From the NCBI GenBank assembly GCA_944320975.1, contig CALUJM010000010.1:16906-80905 (forward strand): a stretch of DNA of 64,000 nt, written 5' to 3'. Source of the DNA: an uncultured Atopobiaceae bacterium. Lineage in GTDB: Bacteria; Actinomycetota; Coriobacteriia; Coriobacteriales; Atopobiaceae. A program made the translations under genes and the position numbers. Each line of letters starts with the position of its first letter. Within the stretch, counting starts at the first letter, position 1. The notes below the pieces were generated by a model. That model had not been told where the DNA came from, ran no database searches, and saw only the letters and a list, made by a program, of their open reading frames with translations. Positions 55,208 through 64,000 of this stretch are shown piece after piece.

Positions 55208-56035
55208 CTAGCGGATGATCTTGACGCCGGTCCGGTGCGCGACGTAGACCGACGCCTTGTTGATGGCGTAGTTGATGAGGATGTAGATCACGGCGATGAC
55301 GAGGTACATCGAGACGAGCGCGTCGTAGCTCGTGATCAGGACGCGGGCGTTCTGCATGAGGTCGGGGAAGCTCACCACGTAGGCGACCGTGGTGTCCTTC
55401 ACCACGACGACGAGCTGGGCGATGAGCGACGGGATGACGTAGCGCACCGCCTGAGGCAGAACGACCCGGCGCATCGTCTGCGCGCGAGACAGGCCGATGG
55501 AGAGCGCGGCCTCCACCTGGCCCTTGGGGACGGCGTTGACGCCGGCTCGGAAGACCTCCGCGAGCACCCCCGAGGCGGCGAGCGCCACCGGGAGCGCGAG
55601 CATCCAGAAGGAGGGCATCTTGAGTCCGAGCTGCGCGGGCACGAAGAAGAAGAAGTAGATGAGCAGCAGGCTCGGGACGCCGCGGAAGAAGTCCGTGACC
55701 ACGCGGCAGAGCGCTGCAAGGGGCCTCACCCCGCTCGTGCGGCCAAGCATGAGGGTGAGCCCCAGGACCAGCGCGATGGCGCCGGCGGTGAGGGCCACCG
55801 CGACGGTGCCGAGAAGACCCTGCCCGAGGAAGCGCCACGTGGTCCACTGCAGGAAGAGCGACCAGTAGCGAGGAGCGAGCTGGCCGGTGACCCAGAACTG
55901 GCGGATGACCGCGGCTATGGCGAGAAGGACCACGACGGCCGAGACCGCCGTGCCGATGCGGACCCGGTGGCGCGTCTTGGGCCCCGGCGCCTCGTAGAGG
56001 GCGTCTCTCATGGAAAGGGTGCGTGCGGCGCTCAT
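55208..56035 (-). CDS. Polar amino-acid ABC permease 2
   Basis: A 275-aa permease of the His/Glu/Gln family, starting at [10 protein letters not shown] and overlapping permease 1 by ATGA. It has an N-terminal cytoplasmic tail of about 30 residues, then about six TM segments. The coupling motif is [20 protein letters not shown] followed by [19 protein letters not shown]. Confidence 0.92.
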   Translation of the reverse strand: MSAARTLSMRDALYEAPGPKTRHRVRIGTAVSAVVVLLAIAAVIRQFWVTGQLAPRYWSLFLQWTTWRFLGQGLLGTVAVALTAGAIALVLGLTLMLGRTSGVRPLAALCRVVTDFFRGVPSLLLIYFFFFVPAQLGLKMPSFWMLALPVALAASGVLAEVFRAGVNAVPKGQVEAALSIGLSRAQTMRRVVLPQAVRYVIPSLIAQLVVVVKDTTVAYVVSFPDLMQNARVLITSYDALVSMYLVIAVIYILINYAINKASVYVAHRTGVKIIR

Positions 56036-56691
56036 CGGAGGATCCTCACCCTCTTGTCGATGCGGTTGCCAACGAGCGAGATGACGAAGGCGGTGCCCAC
56101 GTAGCACAGGGCGGAGATCAGGAACGCGAGGATGCCGCCCGTCGCGCGCGTGTTGACGTAGGAGACCACGCCGGTGAGCTCCTGAGGGCTCAGGGGGACC
56201 TGCGAGCCCAGGGCGGTCGTGAGCATGACGGCGATGAGCAGGTTGGTCATGGGCAGCACCGTCGTGCGCAGGGCCTGGGGGACCACGATGCGGCGGATGA
56301 TCTGCGTGAACGAGAGGCCGATGGAGCGCGCCGCCTCGATCTGCCCGACGCCGATCGTGTTGATGCCGCTCATGAAGTTCTCGGAGCCGAAGGCCGAGCC
56401 AAGCAGGATCGTGGTCGCGATGACGCAGGTGCGCCAGTCGAGGACGAGCCCAAGGTCAGGCAGGGCGTAGGCGATGATGATGAGCAGCGCGACGCCGGGG
56501 ATGTTGCGGAAGACCTGCACGTAGAGGTCGCCGGCGACGCGCAGCGGCCTGTACGGCGAGACGCGCGCGACCGTCACCAGGACCGCGAGCGCCATCACGA
56601 AGACGAAGCTCACCGCGGTCATGGACCACGTGGCGAGAAGGCCCTGCAGGTACTTGTTGCCATATGTGCCGAGAAGCTCGGAGATCCCCAT
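56032..56691 (-). CDS. Polar amino-acid ABC permease 1
   Basis: A 219-aa permease. I take the ATG of MGISELLGTY because GGGAGG lies 5 nt upstream; a GTG two codons earlier falls inside that spacer. It has about five TM segments and the family coupling region INTIGVGQIEAARSIGLSFT, then RRIVVPQALR. A long GGGACA-core hairpin separates it from the binding-protein gene, which could reduce expression of the permeases relative to the binding protein. Confidence 0.92.
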   Translation of the reverse strand: MGISELLGTYGNKYLQGLLATWSMTAVSFVFVMALAVLVTVARVSPYRPLRVAGDLYVQVFRNIPGVALLIIIAYALPDLGLVLDWRTCVIATTILLGSAFGSENFMSGINTIGVGQIEAARSIGLSFTQIIRRIVVPQALRTTVLPMTNLLIAVMLTTALGSQVPLSPQELTGVVSYVNTRATGGILAFLISALCYVGTAFVISLVGNRIDKRVRILR

Positions 56692-56721
56692 CCCCACCTC
56701 CCTCTGTCAATTGTGTCAATT

Positions 56722-56824
56722 GGGGACGTGTTATTTCGTGCAGACGGTTTGGGACAGGTTGTTCATGGAGACGGGGTCCGGCACAGACCTGTCCCAAACG
56801 GTCTGCACGAAATAACACGTCCCC
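56722..56824. repeat. GGGACA-core long hairpin, sister of the element at 41947
   Basis: 38-bp arms, nearly perfect: GGGGACGTGTTATTTCGTGC inward to TTTGGGACAGGT. The core matches the 41947 element, but the outermost flanks differ and here do not pair. It lies inside the ABC operon between the binding protein and permease 1. Confidence 0.9.
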
Positions 56825-56834
56825 TTTGCGCAGA

Positions 56835-57803
56835 TTAGGCGCCGATCGCGGGCGGCTCGGGAACCTGGTCGATGCCGGCTCGGTCGCCGATGCACAGCTG
56901 CCACAGCGAGGTCCACAGGCCCTCGGCCTCGATGCGCTGCAGCCACGTGTTCACGAACGCGACGCCGTCGGAGTCGAGCGGCAGGCCGATGCCGTACGGG
57001 TCGACGGGGCCGAAGGGGTCGCCGGCGAGGCGGTAGCGGCCGGGGTTGCGCGCCATAGAGCCCATCTGCATGGCGGTGTCGATGACGTAAGCGTCGACGC
57101 GACCCTGCTCGAGCGCGCTTCTCGCCTCCTCGTCGGTCGCGAACTCCTGGACGTTGGCGTCGGGCGCGAACTCCTCGAGGATGCTCGGGCCGGTGGAGCC
57201 GGACTGCGCGGCGACGTTCCTGCCGGCGAGGTCGTCGATGGAGTTGATGTCGCCGTTGTCGGCCATCACGAGGATGGACTGCTGGGTCGAATAGTAGGGA
57301 CCCGCGAACGAGATGACCTCCTTGCGCGCGTCTGTGATCGAGTAGGTGGCAAAGACGGCGTCCACCTGGTCGTTCTGGAGCACGGACTCGCGCGTGTTGG
57401 AGGTGACCTGCGTGATCTCGACGGCGTTCTCGTCACCGAGCACGTAGTGCGCGAGAAGCTGGAAGAGGCCGGCGTCGAAACCGCGCGTCTTGCCGTCCTT
57501 CTCGTTGAGCAGGCTGAAGAGCAGGGAGGTCTGGACGGCGCCGACACGCAGGACGCCCGCCTCCTTGACGGCCGTGGCCCACTCGGACGCGGCGATCTCG
57601 TCATCGGTGGCGACAAGACCCGAGGCGACGAGGCTGTCGTAGGCCTCAGTGTCCAGCTGGGACTCCTCGCTCGCCTGAGAGGCGTCGTCGCCGGAGGGGG
57701 TCGGGGCCGAGGTGTCGCATGCGGCGAGGCCGAGGGCGGCGAGGGTGGCGGCTCCAAGGCCGAGCGCGCGACGGCGAGAGAGCACGAGGTCGTTGAGGGC
57801 CAT
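56835..57803 (-). CDS. Glutamate-type ABC substrate-binding lipoprotein
   Basis: A 322-aa solute-binding protein starting at MALNDLVLSR (AAAGGA upstream). The signal is SRRRALGLGAATLAALGLAA followed by Cys: a lipobox with a twin-arginine-like n-region, so Tat or Sec export cannot be separated by eye. The family 3 fold has VLRVGAVQTSLLFSL, GFDAGLFQLLAHYVLG, VDAVFATYSITDARKEVISF and AGPYYSTQQSILV. It is first gene of the transporter operon. An inverted repeat lies in its leader. Confidence 0.92.
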   Translation of the reverse strand: MALNDLVLSRRRALGLGAATLAALGLAACDTSAPTPSGDDASQASEESQLDTEAYDSLVASGLVATDDEIAASEWATAVKEAGVLRVGAVQTSLLFSLLNEKDGKTRGFDAGLFQLLAHYVLGDENAVEITQVTSNTRESVLQNDQVDAVFATYSITDARKEVISFAGPYYSTQQSILVMADNGDINSIDDLAGRNVAAQSGSTGPSILEEFAPDANVQEFATDEEARSALEQGRVDAYVIDTAMQMGSMARNPGRYRLAGDPFGPVDPYGIGLPLDSDGVAFVNTWLQRIEAEGLWTSLWQLCIGDRAGIDQVPEPPAIGA

Positions 57804-57822
57804 CTTGGGGATCCTTTCAATG

Positions 57823-57850
57823 GGTACCATTCACATCCGTTAATGGTACC
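57823..57850 (-). promoter_or_regulatory. GGTACCATT inverted repeat in the binding-protein leader
   Basis: Perfect 9-bp arms GGTACCATT/AATGGTACC with a 10-bp spacer, ending about 20 bp before the ATG. It could be a repressor operator or an RNA stem next to the ribosome site. Confidence 0.5.
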
Positions 57851-57916
57851 CCGTCAGGTAGGATTTAAACCAGGTGGTGCCGATACGTTAACGTTGCAGG
57901 ACGCGGCCTGGGTTGC

Positions 57917-58210
57917 GGACCCAAATCCGGATTTGGGTCCGCAGCAGAAGGCACTTCTCGGCACTTGAGCGACCACGTGGCCGTGCCGCAAACTCTTGCG
58001 ATAAGCACTTAGCCGAGAAGGACAAGCGGCCCAGGCGGCAGCCACGGGCGCGGACCCAAATCCAGATTTGGGTCCGCAGCAGCGGGCACCTCCCGGCACA
58101 GGAGGGGCATCGGGGCCGTAGGGTTAACTCTAGCGATAAATCCTTAACCGACAAGAACCGTCTGCCCTGTGCGCCTCCCCCGCCGAGGACCCAAATCCGG
58201 ATTTGGGTCC
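57917..58210. repeat. Array of three 24-bp palindromes at exact 135-bp period
   Basis: Palindromes (half-site GGACCCAAATCC) at 57917-57940, 58052-58075 and 58187-58210; the middle copy has one changed base. The two 111-nt units between them align to each other and to the unit at 17661-17771 without gaps, sharing GCAGCAGnnGGCAC near the left and CGATAAnnnCTTA toward the right. Confidence 0.85.
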
Positions 58211-58306
58211 TCGGGCCCGGGCGCACCCGCCCGCGCCGCAGAACCGCGATTGTGGGCAATCGGCCCCTCGTCGTTCCTCTCGACCCGTTATTCGTCCCTC
58301 TTTCGC

Positions 58307-58369
58307 CGGTTGTGCGCAGCGCCTTTTATGTGGGGCGCCCTCCTGCATAAAACATGTTGCACACAACCG
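58307..58369. repeat. TTGTGTGCAA hairpin, composite element copy 2
   Basis: 24-bp arms with several mismatches (CGGTTGTGCGCAGCGC...; right arm ends GCACACAACCG). CGAGAAGGAC overlaps its right end (58368-58377), and a half copy of the arm follows at 58440-58463. The order of parts is the same as at 44273-44441, although most of the sequence between has diverged. Confidence 0.8.
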
Positions 58370-58541
58370 AGAAGGACGCGCGGGCCCGGTGCGGTTTCCG
58401 GCCGGAAGGCGCCCCGCGCCGCCGCGGTCCGCCCTCCGGCATCAAAGTTGTCGCGCACAACCGGCCCGCGGCCGTGGGCCAGGGGCGGCCGCGGCGCGCC
58501 GCCGGGCGGGAAGGCGGAACGGGGCCGCGCGCCCTGCCGCC

Positions 58542-58605
58542 GAGTAAGAGCTTCTTGCGAAAACGGGGCCCGATTCGGCCCCGTTCCCGCAGATAACTCT
58601 TACTC
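58542..58605 (-). terminator. Long hairpin at the 3' end of the surface-protein gene
   Basis: Outer stem GAGTAAGAG/CTCTTACTC and inner stem AACGGGGCC/GGCCCCGTT with a mismatched middle. It starts 12 bp past the stop at 58617. There is no T run, so its role as a terminator is likely but unproven. Confidence 0.55.
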
Positions 58606-58616
58606 AGCGCCGGGCG

Positions 58617-61600
58617 TCAGCCCCGGCGGGCGAGTTTCATCATGAGGGCCGCCACCTCCGCTCGGATGCAGGCCCGGCCGGGCTGCAGCTCGCGGGAGCC
58701 GCCCGCCAGCGCGGCGCCGCTGAGGACGCCCTCGGAGACGGCCCAGGACAGCGCGTTGCGCCCAGGGAGAGGCCTCGCCGGCGTCCGAGAAGGACGTGAG
58801 GCCGGCGCCCGCCCCGGGCCTGCCGGCGGCGTTGTAGAGCACCGCCGCCGCCTGCTCTCGGGTGAGCGGGTCGCCGGGGCCTAATGAGGAGCCGTCGCCG
58901 TAGCCGCTGAAGATTCCCTCCTGGAGCGCCCAGGCCACGGCGCGGGCGTACCATTCGTCAGCATCGCAGTCGGCGGGCAGCGACGACGCGTCGACCTCCG
59001 GCTTTCCGGCGAGGTTGTAGAGCACCGCCGCCATCTGGGCACGGGTGAGCGCGTCGTCAGTTCCGAACAGGCCCGAGCCGTCCCCGTAGCCGCCCATCGC
59101 CCCGGAGAGCCACGCCCAGCGCACGGGCTCGGAGTACCACCGGCCCTCGCCGGCGTCGGCGAAGGGCAGCGCGTGCGGGCGGTCGTCCAGCGCGACCAGC
59201 CACTGCGACGCGCGGTCGATGCGCAGCCGCGCGGCGCCATCCCCGTCCACGACGCCGGCGGCCTCGTAGCGCAGCGCGCCCGCGGCCCCGTCGTAGCGGT
59301 AGAGGTTGGCGAAGAGGCCCTCGTGCTTCTCGCCCAGCGGGACCACGAGCGTCGACGCGAAGCCGAACTCACCGTCGTGGGCGAGCGTGACCTGCACGGA
59401 GCCGGACTCGCCCGTCACCAGGTTCACCACGCCCGCGGGGATGCCGTCGGTGTCCAGCTCCGCGCACATGTCCGTGTCCGAGAAGGGCGCGCCCTCGGGC
59501 ACGTCGCCTCCGCGGATCTCCCAGGCCACGCCGTCGTCCATCTCCAGCACAAGCGTCACGTCGCGGCCGGCCAGCGCCTCGAGGACCTCGCCCGGCAGCA
59601 CGGTCTCGCCGCCCATGTAGACGGTCACGCGACCGCCGGCCACGGAACCCTCGATCTCCGCCACGACGTCGCCCCAATCGACACAGGAATGCGCGGGCGG
59701 CGCGTAAGGGTACCGCACGGTCACGGGCCCGCTCGTCACGCTACCTGTGTGGTTGGCATCGGCGGCAGTGGCGACGACGCTGACCTCCGCGCCGACGTCC
59801 TCGGACGTCAAGGCATAGCCCCCCCGTCGCGCCGGATACGGACTCGCCGTCGCGGAGCCACTGGAAGGTCAACAGCTCGTCGCCCGCGGCCGCGTAGGAT
59901 GCCGTCAGGGTACGACCGGACACCGCCGAGCCGGAGACGCTCACCGTGCCCGCGATGGGGACAGGCGTGATGCGTCCGGCGATGACGACGACGTCGTCAA
60001 GCTCGTACCAGCCCGCGTCCGCTCCGCCGAGCTCGACGCCGGTCGCCGTGATGGCGGACGCAGCCGCGACGTCCTTGCTGCCGTACGCGGCCGACGCGTA
60101 GGAGACGGTAACCTCGTCGCCCTCGAGCGCGCCCGAAAAGTCGATGGTCAGGCCCTCCGGCGCGTCCGTGCCGGCGTCATAGCCCTTTTCCGTCACGCCG
60201 CCCAGGGAGGCGGTCACGCTCAGCTTACCCAGGGTAACGGAGAGCTCGGCCGTGCTGGGGTTCAGGCTGCCGTCTCCGCCGTACCTTACGGTCAGCGTGT
60301 TTGCGCCGATCGCCAGCCCCTTGCCCGCGGTGTCGTAGGTCAGGGCGTAGGAGCCGTCAGGGCTCTGCCGTTCAGAGCTGGCGAGAAGGGCTTCGCCGCA
60401 GTAGAGCTCCACCGTATTCGGCATTGCGGACAGAGCCTTCGCCGAGGCGATGCCCGGTATGACGGTGACCTCCAGAACGTCGCCGTAGGTCAGGCTCGCG
60501 CTGGACGGGGTGACGGCCAGGCTGCTGTCGACGGGGGTGCAGGTCACGGCGATTTCGTACCCAGCGGTCGTCCTGCCGTCCTCGGCGGTGACCGTGAACC
60601 TCCACGCGCTGCAGTCATCGGCGGTCGCCACCAGGTCGGAGACCGCCGCGCCTGCCGCAGGGGTGATGGCTATGTCGGCGGAGCCAATCTCCGTCCCGTA
60701 CGGCAGCGAGACGGAGATGCTTGCTCCCTCGATCTTCGCTGCATCTCCCTTGACGGCCACGCTCTCCACGCCGGCGTCCGTCGAAAGCCACTTGGCATAG
60801 AGGGGCGTTGCAGCGGAGACGGTACTCGCGGTGAAGTCCCACGCGCTGCCCTCGGCAAAGCCGGCATCCGAGTACCAGCCAGCGAAGACGTAGCCGTCCC
60901 TGGTGGGATTCGTCGCCTCAATCGCATGACCACCGTCAGCCACGATCTGCGGGTCAACGGCGCCGGTGTCGTCGGTCACAAAGCTTACCGAGAAGAACGC
61001 GAGGCTCGCTTCCGTCTCCGCGCTGTCGGCGTAGTTGTCGGAGCCGTTCGCCCTGACCTTGACGGTATAGTACCGGGCTCGGGGATCGAGAACTCGTGGC
61101 TCGTACCGGTCACGACGGCCGCGTCGCCGTGCGCCTGGCCGTCCTTGTAGAGCCGGACGGTGTAGCCGCTGGCGTTCGGCACCGCGTCCTCCGGGGCCTC
61201 GCTGCTGGGGCCGTAGCTGGTGCCGTCTGTGCCGGTGTAGGTGAAGGTCACGTCCGCGCCCTCATTGGTGTTGCTGGTCACGGTGGGAGCGACCGCCTCG
61301 CCGTAGGTCACGCTGTCACAGGCGATCTCGATGCTGCCTGGGGCCATGGCGACCATCCGCTCGGTACTCCGCATCCTTCCACTGTGCCATTCGTCGGCCG
61401 CAATAACCTCTACAAGGTTTTTTTACCAATGTCCTCCGCCGTCGGTGTATAGGAGGCCTCTGTAGCGCTGGAGATTATCTCACCGCCCCGGTACCACTGG
61501 TAGGTCACCGTCTCGTCATCCTGCGGGGTGTAGTTCACCGTCAGGGTCTCCCCGTACACGAATTCGCCGCTGACCGAGGGGACGTTCTTAAGTATCGCCT

Positions 61601-63831
61601 GGTCGAGGGTGAGGGTCACGGTCTCCTCCGCGGGGTTCAGCGCGTCGCTGCCGCCGTAGGAGACGGCGAGGGACAGGTCCTCCCCGATAGGGAGCTTCTT
61701 CTCCTTGGTGTCATAGGTCAGCTTGAACGAGCCGTCTTCCTGCGCAGTCGCCGTGGCGAGCGTGACCTCCTCGCCCCCAGCGCTCGTATAGGTCAGGGCG
61801 GCGGTGTCCTCCGCCAGGGCGTTCGTGCTGGTGATCGTCTTCCGTTCCGGGATGGAGGTCACGGTGATGGTGTCCCCGTATTGGAAGTGGCCGTCAAAAC
61901 CTGTTTGGCCGCTGACGGTCAGGTTCCCCAGCTCGGCGTCCGACTTGGTCACCGAGATAGCTAAGATTCGAGTGGAGAAAACAGAACTAGCGCCCTCGCC
62001 GATGGTGGCATTCACGGTGAAGTTTGCCGCCTGCGTGGTGGGAGCTGTGGGGGTGCCGGTGATGGTGCCGTCGCTGTTCAGTGTCAGTCCGGCAGGCAGG
62101 GTGCCGCTGGTGATCGTCCAGCTCACAGCAACGCCCCCAGCCGCCACAGCCTCTAGTTTTTGGGAGTATTCCACGCCCACATAAGCGTTGGGCAGGCCCT
62201 GTGTGGCAATCTTCGGCTTTGTATAGAATGCCGAGCTACTGGCGATGGCGGGCGACGGTTCATGGGTATCGTCCCCTTTGTAGCGTGCGAAAAAGATGCA
62301 AGGCGTACCGGGGGACAGGTTTTCTATCTCTGCAGTAGATAATGAGCTGGAACTGCTCTTGGTAGCCGTAGTCCAATCGCTGGTCGGCTCACTGGCAGTC
62401 GGTCCTACTGCATATGCGATTTCGATCCCGTTTTCATTTTCTGGTTGGGTCACATCAGTAAAGGTAACAGTAATACTGTTTTCTGTTCTACTAGTCGTGA
62501 AACATGTACCAGTTGGCTCCGTCTGCTCCGCTTTGGTCACGGTCAGCTCAGCGCTTCCGGTGTTGGGGGCGAGGCTGTCGCCGCTTTCATCGCCCTCGGG
62601 GGTATAGCCGCCGAAATCGGCGGTGATGGTATAAGGACTCTCGCCTGGTTTCCAGCCCTCACCGTCAAGCGTCACCTCCAACGCAGCGGTATAGGTGCCG
62701 TCGGAGCCTTTCGTTACAGAAACGCCGTCTTCATTCAACTTCGTTCCGTCCTCTACCGCCCCCAAGTAGAAGTCCACCTTGCCGGTATCAGCGCTCAGCG
62801 CATTGGCCGCGGTCTCCGCCCTCTCCATGGTGGCCGTGATGGTGACCGTCGAGCCGTAGGGCACGGAGGTGACGGTCTGCCCATTCTGGCTGAAGCTCAC
62901 GGTCACCGTGCTGGGGAAGGTGGGCTGATTGCCGTTGACAGTGCCGCTGTTTGTAAACGTGCCGCCCTGCACCAGGATCGTGCCGTTGTTGGTCAGGGTA
63001 GTGCTCTCCGGAACGGTCAGGCTGGCCCCATCGGGGATGGTCACCGTGGCCCAGGCAGGGATGGTGACGTCGCAGGGCAAGGTCAGGTCACCGTAGACGG
63101 TGTAGGTGCCGTCTCCGGCGGGCTTGATGCCCTGGCCGTCGTCGCCGTTAGTTGTCCCTTGGCCGCCGCCAATATCCAGTCCGTCAGAGACTGAACTCTG
63201 GCCATCTCCTCCAACAACTGTTACATTTCCTGTGGCAAGGATAATAACCGTTCCACATGCTCCTCCGGATTGTTGCGTATTTGGTTTACCGCCTATTCCT
63301 TTGCCACCATATGTGGTGGTGGAACTACCGCCTTGAACAGATAATCCACCACTTCCTTGGACAACGAGCGAAACAGAAGATGGTACGTGGATACCGGGTG
63401 CCCCTAGATCAGTACCGCCACTTCCGCCGGTCAGTGTATTATTCTTGTTATCACTCAAATTCAATATAAGGTGAGCGTTTTCTCCCACATCAATTGCGCT
63501 CTGGGCTGGCGCAACGCTGGAAATATCGGGGCCAGGACCGGTAATGCTGACTCCATTCAGCGTGATGGTGGCGGTGGCGTTTGCCGCAACCACAATGCGG
63601 TCAGAGGTCGGCTCCGTCGCCCCGCCGACCATGGAGAGGGTGATGTCCGCGCCGTCGTTGACCGTGAGGACGCCGTCGGCGTAGGAGTAGCCCTCCCCCT
63701 GCGTGCCGCCGGTCACCTCGAAGGCGCCGACCGCCTCCGCCCGCGCGGCGGCGGGCGCGGCGCTAACGGCGAGCAGGGCGCCCAGCGCTAGAGCGACCCC
63801 CCCCCCTGATGATCTTCTGTATCGCACCCAT
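58617..63831 (-). pseudogene. Large secreted SLH-domain surface protein, interrupted by about five single-base frame changes
   Basis: One continuous protein of about 1730 residues can be read if frame changes are corrected at 63797-63806 (G10), 61418-61424 (A7), about 61075-61082, 59819-59825 (G7) and about 58766. Order: signal peptide ([20 protein letters not shown]), a Gly/Ser/Thr-rich beta-helix-like region, several Ig-like/YDG-type repeats ([24 protein letters not shown]), a putative-Ig domain ([20 protein letters not shown]), an InlB/Flg_new repeat (GYVFAGWYSDAGF, PLYAKW), more Ig-like repeats, and three SLH domains (YGDGSGLFGTDDALTRAQMA, GYGDGSSLGPGDPLTREQA, and a frame-shifted third). 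SLH domains attach proteins to the cell wall. Part of the gene (about 62-63.6 kb) is less GC-rich than its surroundings. It may be a decaying gene, a phase-variable gene, or assembly error. Confidence 0.8.
61410..63827 (-). CDS. N-terminal reading frame of the surface protein as sequenced
   Basis: As sequenced, a GTG at 63827-63825 opens a frame with an intact signal peptide ([10 protein letters not shown] then [20 protein letters not shown]) and continues for about 805 codons to a TAG just after the A7 tract. The better-placed ATG at 63831 (GAGGAGG 7 nt upstream) is in another frame and stops early unless the poly-G tract is nine bases long. The product would contain the beta-helix-like and Ig-like regions but no SLH anchor, so it would be secreted rather than wall-bound. 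Confidence 0.6.
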   Translation of the reverse strand: MRYRRSSGGGVALALGALLAVSAAPAAARAEAVGAFEVTGGTQGEGYSYADGVLTVNDGADITLSMVGGATEPTSDRIVVAANATATITLNGVSITGPGPDISSVAPAQSAIDVGENAHLILNLSDNKNNTLTGGSGGTDLGAPGIHVPSSVSLVVQGSGGLSVQGGSSTTTYGGKGIGGKPNTQQSGGACGTVIILATGNVTVVGGDGQSSVSDGLDIGGGQGTTNGDDGQGIKPAGDGTYTVYGDLTLPCDVTIPAWATVTIPDGASLTVPESTTLTNNGTILVQGGTFTNSGTVNGNQPTFPSTVTVSFSQNGQTVTSVPYGSTVTITATMERAETAANALSADTGKVDFYLGAVEDGTKLNEDGVSVTKGSDGTYTAALEVTLDGEGWKPGESPYTITADFGGYTPEGDESGDSLAPNTGSAELTVTKAEQTEPTGTCFTTSRTENSITVTFTDVTQPENENGIEIAYAVGPTASEPTSDWTTATKSSSSSLSTAEIENLSPGTPCIFFARYKGDDTHEPSPAIASSSAFYTKPKIATQGLPNAYVGVEYSQKLEAVAAGGVAVSWTITSGTLPAGLTLNSDGTITGTPTAPTTQAANFTVNATIGEGASSVFSTRILAISVTKSDAELGNLTVSGQTGFDGHFQYGDTITVTSIPERKTITSTNALAEDTAALTYTSAGGEEVTLATATAQEDGSFKLTYDTKEKKLPIGEDLSLAVSYGGSDALNPAEETVTLTLDQAILKNVPSVSGEFVYGETLTVNYTPQDDETVTYQWYRGGEIISSATEASYTPTAEDIGKKTL

Positions 63832-64000
63832 GCGCTGACCTCCTCGTCGAGGGCCGCGAGCGGCCCGTTCTTCTCGGCATCCCCTTGATTATCGGGGAGC
63901 GGGGCCCGGGACCGAACGGTAGCGGTAACGTACAATTTCTTGCGCACTTTGACAGCGGAATAGCGTCCAGATAGGAAGGAGGGCACGGCCCGCCCCGGTA

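Larger units (their letters stand above)
57804..58616. other. 813-bp intergenic region made almost wholly of repeat elements
   Basis: No gene is supported. In order: a GGTACCATT inverted repeat (57823-57850), the 135-bp-period palindrome array (57917-58210), the TTGTGTGCAA composite element (58307-58463), a GC-rich stretch, and a long hairpin next to the surface-protein stop (58542-58605). Minus-strand reading frames through the array exist but look like by-products of the repeat. Confidence 0.7.

Noticed and set aside
57917..58210. CRISPR array
   Set aside because: The repeats are regularly spaced, but the 111-nt 'spacers' are homologous to each other and to units 40 kb away, the repeat is a perfect palindrome, and no cas genes are present.
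57888..58259. Protein-coding gene of about 120 aa on the minus strand through the palindrome array (and similar frames at 17520-17771)
   Set aside because: No ribosome site; TTA codons are rare in this genome's genes; the homologous unit at 17661 has two consecutive stops in the same frame. I kept the possibility of a decayed coding repeat only as a remark.

Overview
The window looks like chromosomal DNA of a high-GC actinomycetote, most likely class Coriobacteriia (Olsenella/Atopobium-like). I infer this from strong G/C bias at third codon positions, GTG and TTG starts, a shape cluster with both MreBCD and RodA/PBP2, an ATP-dependent PEP carboxykinase, a ferredoxin, phosphate acetyltransferase, and SLH and WG-repeat proteins. 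This is inference from gene content; no phylogeny was run. Most of the DNA is dense, ordinary housekeeping sequence. The unusual material is in the intergenic gaps.

Layout. 1-11.2 kb (minus): a probable operon of cyclophilin, TPR protein, mreB, mreC, mreD, PBP2 and rodA, then a DUF697-like protein and a radical-SAM pair. 11.2-17.3 kb (minus): an overlapping trio of P-type ATPase, aconitase and a zinc-ribbon membrane protein. 17.4-22.4 kb: tRNA-Arg(CCG), two zinc-ribbon membrane proteins and a Ser/Thr kinase with WG repeats, with 215-bp direct repeats around one of the zinc-ribbon genes. 22.6-32.1 kb (plus): every step of the shikimate pathway plus the Phe and Tyr branches (aroF, tyrA, aroB, aroA, aroC, pheA, an aroE-aroK fusion and an EIIB-aroQ fusion). 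32.1-42.4 kb: a membrane regulator with two LuxR domains, 5-formyl-THF cyclo-ligase, trpS, argF, polyphosphate kinase, an rRNA uracil methyltransferase and a ferredoxin. 42.6-49.1 kb: maf, a P1-family peptidase, a glycosyltransferase with UDP-galactopyranose mutase, pta and a FitAB/VapBC-like toxin-antitoxin pair. 49.3-57.8 kb: pckA, an aldose epimerase, a GNAT, an FHA protein, and a polar amino-acid ABC operon with a C26 glutamine-amidotransferase-like hydrolase. 58.6-63.8 kb (minus): a large secreted SLH surface protein broken by several single-base frame changes, one of them at a poly-G tract inside the signal peptide.

The most unusual signals are non-coding. (1) The 10-mer CGAGAAGRAC occurs about 39 times on both strands, in intergenic DNA, in terminator loops, at gene starts and inside genes in more than one frame. 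(2) Several families of hairpin elements fill the gaps. In one family two sequence boxes are conserved while both stems change sequence from copy to copy and stay self-complementary. (3) A 24-bp palindrome recurs with an exact 135-bp period, separated by homologous 111-nt units. Together they suggest an active repeat or uptake-type sequence system whose enzymes are not in this window.
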